From contig SLDB01000121.1 of NCBI GenBank assembly GCA_007125475.1, forward strand, positions 1 to 9,092: DNA of 9,092 bases, written 5' to 3'. This document shows, piece by piece, positions 1-5,563 of the stretch. The DNA is from Nitriliruptoraceae bacterium (GTDB lineage Bacteria > Actinomycetota > Nitriliruptoria > Nitriliruptorales > Nitriliruptoraceae). The position numbers and the translations under genes are program-made. Each line of letters opens with the position of its first letter. The first letter of the stretch is position 1. The notes beneath the pieces are model-generated. The model saw only the letters and a list, made by a program, of their open reading frames with translations. It was not told the origin of the DNA and did not search any database.

Positions 1-601
1 CACCGTCGGCGTCGGGTGCGGGCAACGGCGGCAACTCGGGTGGATCGGCGGGGTCGGCGGGGTCGTCGGGGCCAGCGTCGCCGTCGGGGTCCGTATCGGG
101 GTGCTCGGTGTAGGGCCGGGCGACGAGTCGTTCGCGCTCTGTGTCGTCCATCTCGACGCCGAGGAACACGTAGGGCAGCACGAACCCCGTGGCCACCAGG
201 AGGAGGACGAGCCCGGTGGTGGTGACGGCCTGCGGCACGTGGCGGCGGGGACGGCCCTGAGGCCAGCTCGCCGAGATCCGCTCCCACGCCCGATCGAGGA
301 CGGCGTCGTCGTCGAGCGCGGCGCCGGCTCGGTCGGTGTCGTCCGTGGCGCGCCGGGGCCGGTGTCGGCTGATCGCCGAGGCGCGGGCCGAGAGATGGTC
401 GTCGAGCGCCGCCGGCGACGGGACCTCGTCGAGGTGGCGGAGCAGGTGGGTGAACACGCGCACGAGGCCGTCGGTGCCGTGTCCCGGGATCTGCCGGAGG
501 ACGGCCGGCGCCCGCCGGGCGTACAGCACGGCGAACGCCGACGCCGATCCCTGCCGCGCGAGGCGGAGGAGCTCGGCATCGGTTCGCTCAGCATGGGACA
601 C
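1..601 (-). CDS. Membrane protein with ECF-sigma-like N-terminus (partial, C-terminus off window)
   Basis: The reading frame starts at a GTG (599-601) and is still open at the left edge, giving about 200 residues. The first ~85 residues (TDAELLRLARQGSASAFAVLY and onward) resemble sigma-70 region 2 of ECF factors, where a D-A-E-L...G...AF..LY pattern is typical. The following helix lacks the usual acidic D-x-x-Q-E core. Residues ~126-148 (VTTTGLVLLLVATGFVLPYVFLG) form one clear membrane segment, and the rest is a charged linker followed by an Asp/Pro/Ala-rich tail. By topology the sigma-like part would be cytoplasmic and the tail outside. A GAGGTGG purine run precedes the GTG; a second GTG at 608-610 is an alternative start, and an in-frame TAG at 626-628 limits further extension. 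No sigma region 4 is present in the visible part. Family assignment is inference; it could be a sigma-derived regulator or anti-sigma-like protein. Confidence 0.6.
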   Translation of the reverse strand, partial: MSHAERTDAELLRLARQGSASAFAVLYARRAPAVLRQIPGHGTDGLVRVFTHLLRHLDEVPSPAALDDHLSARASAISRHRPRRATDDTDRAGAALDDDAVLDRAWERISASWPQGRPRRHVPQAVTTTGLVLLLVATGFVLPYVFLGVEMDDTERERLVARPYTEHPDTDPDGDAGPDDPADPADPPELPPLPAPDADG

Positions 602-622
602 GGTGACCACCTCGACACGCCG

Positions 623-628
623 AGCCTA
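623..628 (-). promoter_or_regulatory. Putative -10 element TAGGCT for the leftmost membrane-protein gene
   Basis: On the minus strand TAGGCT fits the actinobacterial TANNNT -10 pattern and lies 12-21 nt upstream of the two candidate GTG starts. The same hexamer occurs upstream of ilvC and of tRNA-Gly. No convincing -35 is visible. Confidence 0.4.
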
Positions 629-646
629 ACGCCGTGCCGGGGTGCA

Positions 647-681
647 CCCACCGACTCGACCCACCGACTCGACCCACCGAC
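647..681. repeat. 13-bp tandem direct repeat, 2.7 copies
   Basis: The unit CCCACCGACTCGA occurs at 647-659 and 660-672, followed by nine bases of a third copy at 673-681. It sits in the short divergent spacer between the leftmost gene and the SDR-like gene, between their candidate -10 elements. It could be an operator or simply a local duplication. Confidence 0.75.
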
Positions 682-690
682 GGTGCCAGC

Positions 691-696
691 TAGCCT
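691..696 (+). promoter_or_regulatory. Putative -10 element TAGCCT of a leaderless promoter
   Basis: TAGCCT matches TANNNT and ends 6 nt before the GTG at 703. In actinobacteria this spacing is typical of leaderless transcripts that begin at the start codon. No Shine-Dalgarno sequence is visible before 703, which fits. Confidence 0.4.
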
Positions 697-702
697 CGGC
701 GT

Positions 703-1506
703 GTGCCCGTCCTCGTCACCGCGGCCGACGAGCCGCTCTCCCGTCGCATCGCCCTCCGCCTGTTGCAGGAGGGCGGTGAGGTGCGTGCGTACGCGAGCGG
801 CGACACCGCAGCGCTCCGGGCCGCAGGCGCGTTCGTGGCCAGCGGCGACGCGGACGACGAGGGGCGACTCGAGGCCGCCCTCGCCGAGGTGCACACCCTC
901 GTGCACGTCGGAGGCGGGGTGCTCGACGATCCGGAACGGATCGAGGCCGACGCCGCGGTCGCCGCACGCGCCGCGGAGAACGCCGGGGTGCGCCGGGTCA
1001 TCACCGTCTCGCTCCCCGGCGCCGACCACGCCGCCGACGACGCGGTCAGGCGCGCCAAAGCGGCCGCCGAGGCGAGCCTGACCGCGGTGCCGGCGCCGAC
1101 GGTGATCCTGCGCGTCGGACTCGTCGACACCCCCGCGCTGCGGGACGCCCTGCTCACCTCGGGGTTGGACCGCGACGCGCTCGCGGCACGCGTGGCGCCG
1201 GTGCGGGTCGACGACCTCGTGGAGCTCGTCGTGGCGTTCGACCGGGCCCGGGCCGAGAGCACCGACGGACGACTCGTCGTCGCCGCCGACGGGCCCACGT
1301 GGACGTCGGTGGCGGGGTACCTCGACCAGGTCACCGGGGAGGGCGCCGGGCGGGTGGGCCGACGCCTGCCGCGCCCCGAGGTCGGTGCTCGACTCTCGGC
1401 GTTGCTGCGTGGTCCGTGGGCTCCGCACGAACCCGGGACCGTGGACGGCTGGTCGTTCTTCGGTATCGAGCCCGGGACCCCCGGCCCCGAGCTCGATACC
1501 CGGTGA
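703..1506 (+). CDS. Atypical SDR / NAD(P)-binding-like protein, 267 aa
   Basis: The protein has an alternating beta-alpha Rossmann pattern like atypical short-chain dehydrogenases of the NmrA / NAD(P)H-binding type. It starts with a strand (MPVLVTAAD) and helix. Further features are LVHVGGG at ~65-71, a VRRVITVSLPGAD strand, an R-R-A-K-A-A-A-E helix where the catalytic YxxxK would lie, and a TVILRVGLVD strand. The usual glycine-rich dinucleotide loop after the first strand is absent (TAADEPLSRR instead of TGATGxxG), and no Tyr precedes the Lys. It may therefore be non-catalytic or bind a different ligand. The GTG start at 703 leaves no room for a Shine-Dalgarno sequence, and a TAGCCT -10 lies 6 nt upstream, suggesting leaderless expression. 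It converges on ilvC but has no obvious metabolic link to it. Substrate unknown. Confidence 0.6.
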   Translation: MPVLVTAADEPLSRRIALRLLQEGGEVRAYASGDTAALRAAGAFVASGDADDEGRLEAALAEVHTLVHVGGGVLDDPERIEADAAVAARAAENAGVRRVITVSLPGADHAADDAVRRAKAAAEASLTAVPAPTVILRVGLVDTPALRDALLTSGLDRDALAARVAPVRVDDLVELVVAFDRARAESTDGRLVVAADGPTWTSVAGYLDQVTGEGAGRVGRRLPRPEVGARLSALLRGPWAPHEPGTVDGWSFFGIEPGTPGPELDTR

Positions 1507-1524
1507 ACCCCACGCGTCGGTGAC

Positions 1525-1559
1525 GGCCGGCCGCGGTGGCCGGCCCGCCCGATCTGGGC
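1525..1559. terminator. Hairpins in the convergent SDR/ilvC gap (candidate bidirectional terminator)
   Basis: A perfect inverted repeat GGCCGGCC-GCGGT-GGCCGGCC (1525-1545) is followed by a smaller GCCC-GATCT-GGGC (1547-1559). They occupy the gap between two convergent stop codons. No T-tract follows on either strand, so this would be an I-shaped actinobacterial type terminator if it is one. Confidence 0.45.
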
Positions 1560-2567
1560 TCAGTCCATCTCGGTCGGGGTGTCGATGAACGGCATCATCG
1601 CCCGCAACTCGCGGCCGACGACCTCGATCTGGTGCTGCTTGGCCTCGGCACGCTTCTTCTCGAAGAACTCGCCGCCGGACTCGATCTCGGCCATGAACGT
1701 GTTCGCGAACGTGCCGTCCTGGATCTCGGCGAGGATCTCGCGCATCGCGGCCTTCGAGGACTCGTTCACCACACGGGGGCCGGAGACGTAGTCGCCGTAC
1801 TCGGCCGTGGTCGAGACCGAGTAGCGCATCCACGAGATCCCGCCCTCGTAGATCATGTCAACGATGAGCTTGAGCTCGTGCAGGCACTCGAAGTACGCCG
1901 CCTCGGGCTGGTACCCGGCCTCGACCAGGGTCTCGAACGATGCCTGGACGAGGTGGCTGACCCCGCCGCAGAGCACCGCCTGCTCCCCGAAGAGGTCGGT
2001 CTCGGTCTCCTCGCCGAACGTGGTCTGGAGCACCCCGGCGCGGGTGAGGCCGAGGCCCGCGGCGTACGACTTCCCCAGCTCGAGGGCCGTGCCAGAGGCG
2101 TCCTGGTGCACGGCGACGAGCCCTGGGACCCCCTGGCCCTGCTCGTACATCCGGCGGGCGATGTGTCCGGGGGACTTCGGGGCGACCAGGAACACGTCGA
2201 CGCCCTCGGGCGGCTCGATGAACCCGAAGTGGACGTTGAAGCCGTGGCCGAAGACGAGGGCGTCGCCCGGGGTGACGGCGTCGGCCAGGCCGTCGTTCCA
2301 CATCCCCTTCTGCGCGGTGTCGGGTGCCAGGACGACGATGACGTCGGCCTCCGCGGCCGCGTCGTTGGTGTCCTTCACCGTCAGCCCGGCCTCCTCGGCC
2401 TTGGCACGTGACGACGAGCCGGGACGGAGGCCGACGCGGACGTCGACACCGGAGTCGCGCAGGTTGAGGGCGTGTGCGTGACCCTGACTGCCGTACCCGA
2501 GGATCGCGACCTTGCGTCCCTGGATGAGGGAGAGGTCGGCGTCCGTGTCGTAGTAGATCGTGGCCAT
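1560..2567 (-). CDS. ilvC: Ketol-acid reductoisomerase (NADP+), class I
   Basis: This enzyme isomerises and reduces 2-acetolactate or 2-aceto-2-hydroxybutyrate to dihydroxy acids with NADPH and Mg2+. It is the second common step of valine, isoleucine and leucine synthesis in the cytosol. The 335-residue length is that of short class I enzymes. The dinucleotide loop GYGSQGHA is at 24-31. The cofactor loop at 46-56 (GLRPGSSSRAK), with Arg48 and Ser residues, points to NADPH. Catalytic and metal residues are visible as H108, K131 (APKSPGH), D191 and E195 (TDLFGEQ), E227 and E231 (ECLHE) and S252. The ATG start is preceded by AGGAGC at good spacing. ilvC often follows ilvBN in actinobacteria. Here it stands alone within the window, with a candidate TAGGCT promoter at 2684-2689 and a leader of about 110 nt. 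Confidence 0.98.
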   Translation of the reverse strand: MATIYYDTDADLSLIQGRKVAILGYGSQGHAHALNLRDSGVDVRVGLRPGSSSRAKAEEAGLTVKDTNDAAAEADVIVVLAPDTAQKGMWNDGLADAVTPGDALVFGHGFNVHFGFIEPPEGVDVFLVAPKSPGHIARRMYEQGQGVPGLVAVHQDASGTALELGKSYAAGLGLTRAGVLQTTFGEETETDLFGEQAVLCGGVSHLVQASFETLVEAGYQPEAAYFECLHELKLIVDMIYEGGISWMRYSVSTTAEYGDYVSGPRVVNESSKAAMREILAEIQDGTFANTFMAEIESGGEFFEKKRAEAKQHQIEVVGRELRAMMPFIDTPTEMD

Positions 2568-2634
2568 CGCGTGCTCCTGGATCGTCGCGTGTCGTCGGGG
2601 CGGGCCGCGTGTCGGCCAGCGCTTCGCACCCCGT

Positions 2635-2650
2635 CACGGCCGTCGCCGTG
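2635..2650 (-). other. Small hairpin in the ilvC leader
   Basis: CACGGC-CGTC-GCCGTG is a perfect 6-bp stem with a 4-nt loop, 68 nt upstream of the ilvC ATG and downstream of its candidate -10. It may be incidental in such GC-rich DNA. No leader peptide rich in Val/Leu/Ile codons was recognised. Confidence 0.3.
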
Positions 2651-2683
2651 GTGGTCGGCGTGGATCGGACGCCGCCGGCGACG

Positions 2684-2689
2684 AGCCTA
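2684..2689 (-). promoter_or_regulatory. Putative ilvC -10 element TAGGCT
   Basis: TAGGCT on the minus strand fits TANNNT and is identical to the hexamers upstream of tRNA-Gly (6850-6855) and of the leftmost gene (623-628). Transcription would start near 2677 and leave a leader of about 110 nt before ilvC. Confidence 0.4.
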
Positions 2690-2747
2690 CGCGTGCCCGC
2701 CGGCAGGGGTGCAACCACCGCCTCCCTTCCGGGTGTGCGCCGGCTGA

Positions 2748-2753
2748 TAGCGT
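2748..2753 (+). promoter_or_regulatory. Putative -10 element TAGCGT for the selenoprotein operon
   Basis: TAGCGT fits TANNNT and lies about 68 nt upstream of the GTG at 2822, in the ilvC divergent spacer. No clear -35 is seen 16-18 bp upstream. The rest of the 254-bp spacer holds no gene I can support. Confidence 0.3.
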
Positions 2754-2821
2754 GGCGACGCACCACATCGGCGGCATCGATCACCCCGGCCGGCGGCTTG
2801 GGGTTCTCCGGGGAGGGTGGC

Positions 2822-3898
2822 GTGGCGGACGTCCAGCCCGAAGCCACGGCCCGCCACCACGACGCGAGCGAGGTCGTCACCGCTGATCCCGGTGAGGCGC
2901 AGGAGCTCTACCAGGCGCGCGGCTGGACCGACGGGCTCCCGGTGACCCCGCCGACCCGCGAGCTCGTCGACCGGTTCCTGGACGAGGTGGGGTTCGAGGC
3001 ACGGGACGTCGTCGCGGTCGAGCCGGTCCGCCAGCGCCCGCTGAGCGCGGAGAAGCTCGCGGTGAACGCGGTGATGGCCGGGTGCGTACCGGCTGCGTTC
3101 CCGGTGGTCGTGGCGGCGATCCGGGCGATGTGCCGGGAGGAGTACCTGTTGCACGGCTCCTCGGCGAGCACCGGGGGGAGTGCCCCGCTGCTCATCGTGA
3201 ACGGGCCGATCCGCACCCGGCTCGGGATGAACTCGGGGTACAACGCGCTGGCGAACGCCAGCCGGGCGAACGCCACGATCGGCCGGGCGGTGCGGCTGGT
3301 CCTCCTCAACCTCCTCGACTTCGTCCCCGGCCGTTACGACCGCTCCGCCCTCGGCCACCCCGGGAAGTTCACGTTCTGCGTCGCCGAGGACGAGGAGTCC
3401 AGCGACTGGGTGCCGCTGGCGCGCGAGCGCCTCCCCGGGCTCGCCGACACCGCCTCGGCGGTCACCGTCGTCGCGTGCTCCTCGCCGCACATCGTGATGA
3501 ACGAATGGACCCGCGACCCCGAGGAGGTCCTGGAGGCGTTCGCGGCGAGCATCCGGGCGAACATGCTGACGTACTCGATCTGGTCGGGTGACTACACCCT
3601 GGTCCTGGGAGGTCAGCTGCGGGACACCCTCACCGCGGCAGGGTGGACCAAGCAGGATGTGCGCCGGTACGTGGCGGGGTCCGCCAGGGTGACCCGTGGC
3701 CAGTGGCGGGAGGTCGGAAAGGGCGCCCTCGTCGACGAGGACAACCGCGACCGGGAGTACCGTGCCCTCGATCACCCTGACGATCTCCTCGTCGTGGCGG
3801 CGGGTGGGCCCGCGAACGGGTTCGGCGCCGTGATCCCGCCGTGGTACGGCAAGAAGTCCCGGGCGGTGACGGTGCCGATCGAGGAGCCCACCCGCTGA
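2822..3898 (+). CDS. Uncharacterised partner of UGSC selenoprotein (WTDGLP family), 358 aa
   Basis: The function is not known to me. Motifs that look conserved are WTDGLPVTPPT (35-45), NAVMAGC (82-88), PLLIVNGP (122-129), NSGYNAL (137-143) followed by RANATIGRA (148-156), and HPGKFTFCVAE further on. From memory this set belongs to a family repeatedly encoded beside UGSC proteins; that recollection needs a search. Invariant-looking Cys residues include C88 and the Cys in FTFC. There is no signal peptide or membrane segment, so it should be cytosolic. The frame is open further upstream, but GTG at 2822 is preferred because GGGAGGG (2811-2817) precedes it and the conserved region begins soon after residue 28. 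The selenoprotein gene follows 37 nt downstream on the same strand, so the two are probably co-transcribed. A role as scaffold or substrate-binding subunit of a Sec redox enzyme is inference. Confidence 0.8.
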   Translation: MADVQPEATARHHDASEVVTADPGEAQELYQARGWTDGLPVTPPTRELVDRFLDEVGFEARDVVAVEPVRQRPLSAEKLAVNAVMAGCVPAAFPVVVAAIRAMCREEYLLHGSSASTGGSAPLLIVNGPIRTRLGMNSGYNALANASRANATIGRAVRLVLLNLLDFVPGRYDRSALGHPGKFTFCVAEDEESSDWVPLARERLPGLADTASAVTVVACSSPHIVMNEWTRDPEEVLEAFAASIRANMLTYSIWSGDYTLVLGGQLRDTLTAAGWTKQDVRRYVAGSARVTRGQWREVGKGALVDEDNRDREYRALDHPDDLLVVAAGGPANGFGAVIPPWYGKKSRAVTVPIEEPTR

Positions 3899-3901
3899 AC
3901 C

Positions 3902-3917
3902 CCCGGGGAACCCCGGG
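3902..3917 (+). other. Palindromic hairpin between the two operon genes
   Basis: CCCGGGG-AA-CCCCGGG is a perfect inverted repeat just after the stop codon of the partner gene and 7 nt before the AGGAGGA of the selenoprotein gene. As RNA it would form a 6-bp GC stem with a 4-nt loop. It could modulate translation or RNA processing between the genes. There is no U-tract, so a strong terminator is unlikely. Confidence 0.5.
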
Positions 3918-3935
3918 TCGATCAGGAGGACGCAC

Positions 3936-4457
3936 ATGCGCACCATCACGTTGGACCCGACGTTCGAGGGCCGTGTCACCGACAGCGTGGTCGCACCACG
4001 GCCGGCGACGCTGCGTGGGGCCACCGTCGCCCTCCTCGACAACAGCAAGAAGGGGGGGCGTGACCTCCTCGACCGCATCGAGGAGGGACTGTTGGCCGAC
4101 CACGGGGTCGCCGACACGCGCCGGTTCCGCAAGCCGAACCTCAGCGCACCGGCGCCGTCGTCGATGATGGACGACGTGATCCGTTGTGACGCGGTGATCA
4201 CGGCGGTGGGTGACTGAGGCAGCTGCTCGTCGTGCAGTTTGCACGACTCCATCACCGCCGAGCTCGCCGGGGTCCCCGCCGTGGCGGTCCTCACCGACCG
4301 GTTCACGTCGATCGGCGACCTGCTGGCCGAGGCCCGGGGCTTCCCCGGGTACCGCTACGCGGTGATCGCCCACCCGGTGAGCCTCGACGACGCCGACGCG
4401 CTGCGCGTCAAGGCCGACGAGGCCCTACGGCAGTGCCTCGAGCTGCTGACGTCGTGA
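3936..4457 (+). CDS. UGSC-family selenoprotein, 173 aa with in-frame TGA as Sec94
   Basis: Read through the TGA at 4215-4217, the frame is continuous from ATG 3936 to TGA 4455-4457. The junction reads AVGD-U-GSCSSCSLHDSI, with Sec94, C97 and C100 forming a compact redox motif, and H103 nearby. This UGSC motif names a selenoprotein family reported from metagenomic selenoproteome surveys. The pattern CDAVI...U-G-[ST]-C..C...(9-12)..E..G[IV]P.V resembles the Sec site of glycine- and D-proline-reductase B subunits, which suggests a related fold (inference). The N-terminal half begins with a strand LRGATVALLDNSK (26-38). A strong AGGAGGA lies 5 nt before the ATG. It is the second gene of an operon with the WTDGLP protein, and its last 33 bases overlap the convergent sigma gene. 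Substrate unknown. The product requires SelA/SelB/SelC/SelD encoded elsewhere. The alternative, a nonsense mutation, is disfavoured by intact coding on both sides and by the adjacent hairpin. Confidence 0.88.
4229..4247 (+). promoter_or_regulatory. Candidate bacterial SECIS element
   Basis: A perfect 8-bp stem GTCGTGCA-GTT-TGCACGAC closes a 3-nt loop whose first base is G. It starts 11 nt after the TGA at 4215-4217, and its loop lies 20-22 nt after it. This fits the known bacterial SECIS rules: a stem-loop inside the coding region, loop roughly 16-37 nt past UGA, G near the start of the loop. The 11-nt offset equals that of the minimal fdhF element of E. coli. It would recruit SelB with Sec-tRNA to decode UGA. 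Confidence 0.85.
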
Positions 4458-5351
4458 GCGCCGGGAGGCCTCGAGGACCGCGCGCCGGTGCGTGGCCCCC
4501 GGCGCGTCGTCCGGCACCTCGGGGACCTCGTCGTAGTACTGGGCGAACACCGCCCGCAGGGCGAGGATCGCCTCGCCACGCAGTTGGGAGACCCGGGCGT
4601 CACTGACCCCGAGCTCGACGGCGAGGTCGGCGAGGCTGCGGGCCCCCAGGTCGTGCTCCTCGATGATGCGGCGGAGCCGTTCGTCGAGGAGGGCCACCGA
4701 TCGTTGCAGCAGCTCGCGGGCCTCGGCGTGCTCGGCGGCGTCGGTGGGGAGCCAGCCGGGGTCGTCCTCGACGAGGCTCTCGACGATCGGTACCTCGTCG
4801 TCGGGCGACGCCGGCAGTTCTGCCGCCAGGACGGTGACGGCGAGCTCGTCCGCCTGGGCCCGAACGACCTCACCCACCGGCACGCCGAGTTCACGGGCGA
4901 CCTCGTCGGTGCTGGGCTCGCGGTTCAGCACGCCGTGCAACCGTGCGGTGGCCTCGTCGATCTGCCGCAGTTGCCGTCGCAGCGAGCGCGGGGCGAAGTC
5001 CCGGCGACGGACCTCGTCGAGGACGGCGCCGCGGACACGGAAGGTCAGGTACCGCGCGAACGGGACGCCGTCCGCCGCGTCGAACCGTGACGCGGCGTCG
5101 ACGAGTCCGTGGGCGGCCGCACCTCGCAGATCGTCGCGGTCGACGTGCCGCGGGTACCGGCGCGCGAGGCTGCGGACCAACGGCTCGAGGAGGTGGTGGT
5201 GCGCCTCGACGAGGGCGGTCTGGTCGCCGGCGGTGGTGACACCCTCGCCGATCCTCGGTGGGGCCGCCTGTTGCCGGACGGGCTCGGGGTGGGAGGCGGG
5301 CCCGGTCGGTGGGAGGGGCTCGCGGTGAGGGAGGGATTCACGGTGGTGCAC
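4425..5351 (-). CDS. RNA polymerase sigma factor, WhiG/FliA (sigma-28) type, 308 aa
   Basis: The order of domains is that of group 3 sigma factors. Region 2 spans ~45-126 and carries DDLRGAAAHGLVDAASRFD, then GVPFARYLTFRVRGAVLDEVRRRDFAPRS; the R-G-A-x-L-D-E-x-R...P-R-S signature separates FliA/WhiG from SigB/SigF types. Region 3 is ~127-165 (STDEVARELGVPVGEV). Region 4 is ~214-262, with helix-turn-helix SLADLAVELGVSDARVSQLR. In relatives these factors direct flagellar or sporulation/development genes; which applies here cannot be read from this window. The first ~40 residues are a Pro/His-rich extension not typical of the family. The GTG start is supported by AGAGGA just upstream. The 3' end overlaps the selenoprotein gene by 33 bp in convergent orientation. 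No anti-sigma gene is adjacent. Confidence 0.92.
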   Translation of the reverse strand: MHHRESLPHREPLPPTGPASHPEPVRQQAAPPRIGEGVTTAGDQTALVEAHHHLLEPLVRSLARRYPRHVDRDDLRGAAAHGLVDAASRFDAADGVPFARYLTFRVRGAVLDEVRRRDFAPRSLRRQLRQIDEATARLHGVLNREPSTDEVARELGVPVGEVVRAQADELAVTVLAAELPASPDDEVPIVESLVEDDPGWLPTDAAEHAEARELLQRSVALLDERLRRIIEEHDLGARSLADLAVELGVSDARVSQLRGEAILALRAVFAQYYDEVPEVPDDAPGATHRRAVLEASRRSRRQQLEALP

Positions 5352-5416
5352 GGGGATCCTCTGCGGTCGGGGACACCCGTCGAGGTCGGTCTCCGTGGCC
5401 CCGTCCTCGCGTGACG

Positions 5417-5464
5417 TTCACGCGGAGTTCACGCCGAGGGGGTGGTCTTCACGTCCGCTTCACG
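5417..5464 (+). promoter_or_regulatory. Two pairs of 11-bp direct repeats with TTCACG core (PHO-box-like)
   Basis: TTCACG occurs at 5417-5422, 5428-5433, 5448-5453 and 5459-5464. The first two and last two are each spaced exactly 11 bp, and the pairs are about 31 bp apart, roughly three helical turns. Tandem 11-bp direct repeats are how OmpR/PhoB-type regulators bind, and the Streptomyces PhoP box unit begins with GTTCAC. The site lies between the divergent sigma gene and the OmpR-type regulator gene and could control either or be autoregulatory. Confidence 0.65.
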
Positions 5465-5563
5465 CACACCTCGCCGGATTCCCTGTTCCGGGCCCGCCTG
5501 CGGTCGACGTGTACGGGTACCAGCGGTGCCCCGAGGAGGCACCGGCGTGGGGAAGGGGCCGGC

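Noticed and set aside
101..1081. Plus-strand open frame of 326 codons at the left edge
   Set aside because: It is antisense to the sigma-like membrane gene and then runs out of frame through the SDR-like gene; no coherent domains.
2609..2821. N-terminal extension of the WTDGLP protein to an upstream GTG at 2609
   Set aside because: The added 71 residues are low-complexity, would leave almost no promoter space for the divergent ilvC gene, and the GTG at 2822 has a good Shine-Dalgarno sequence.
3936..4217. A separate 93-residue protein ending at the TGA, with a second gene starting near 4239
   Set aside because: The two stretches are in the same frame, the second has only a TTG and no ribosome site, and the joined protein matches the UGSC selenoprotein pattern with a SECIS-like hairpin.
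4219..4226. GCAGCTGC palindrome directly after the TGA as the SECIS stem
   Set aside because: It has no loop and is too close to the UGA; the 4229-4247 hairpin fits the known geometry far better.
2687..4306. Minus-strand open frame of 539 codons antisense to the selenoprotein operon
   Set aside because: Composition is shadow-like, no conserved domain is visible, and the plus-strand genes have clear motifs and ribosome sites.
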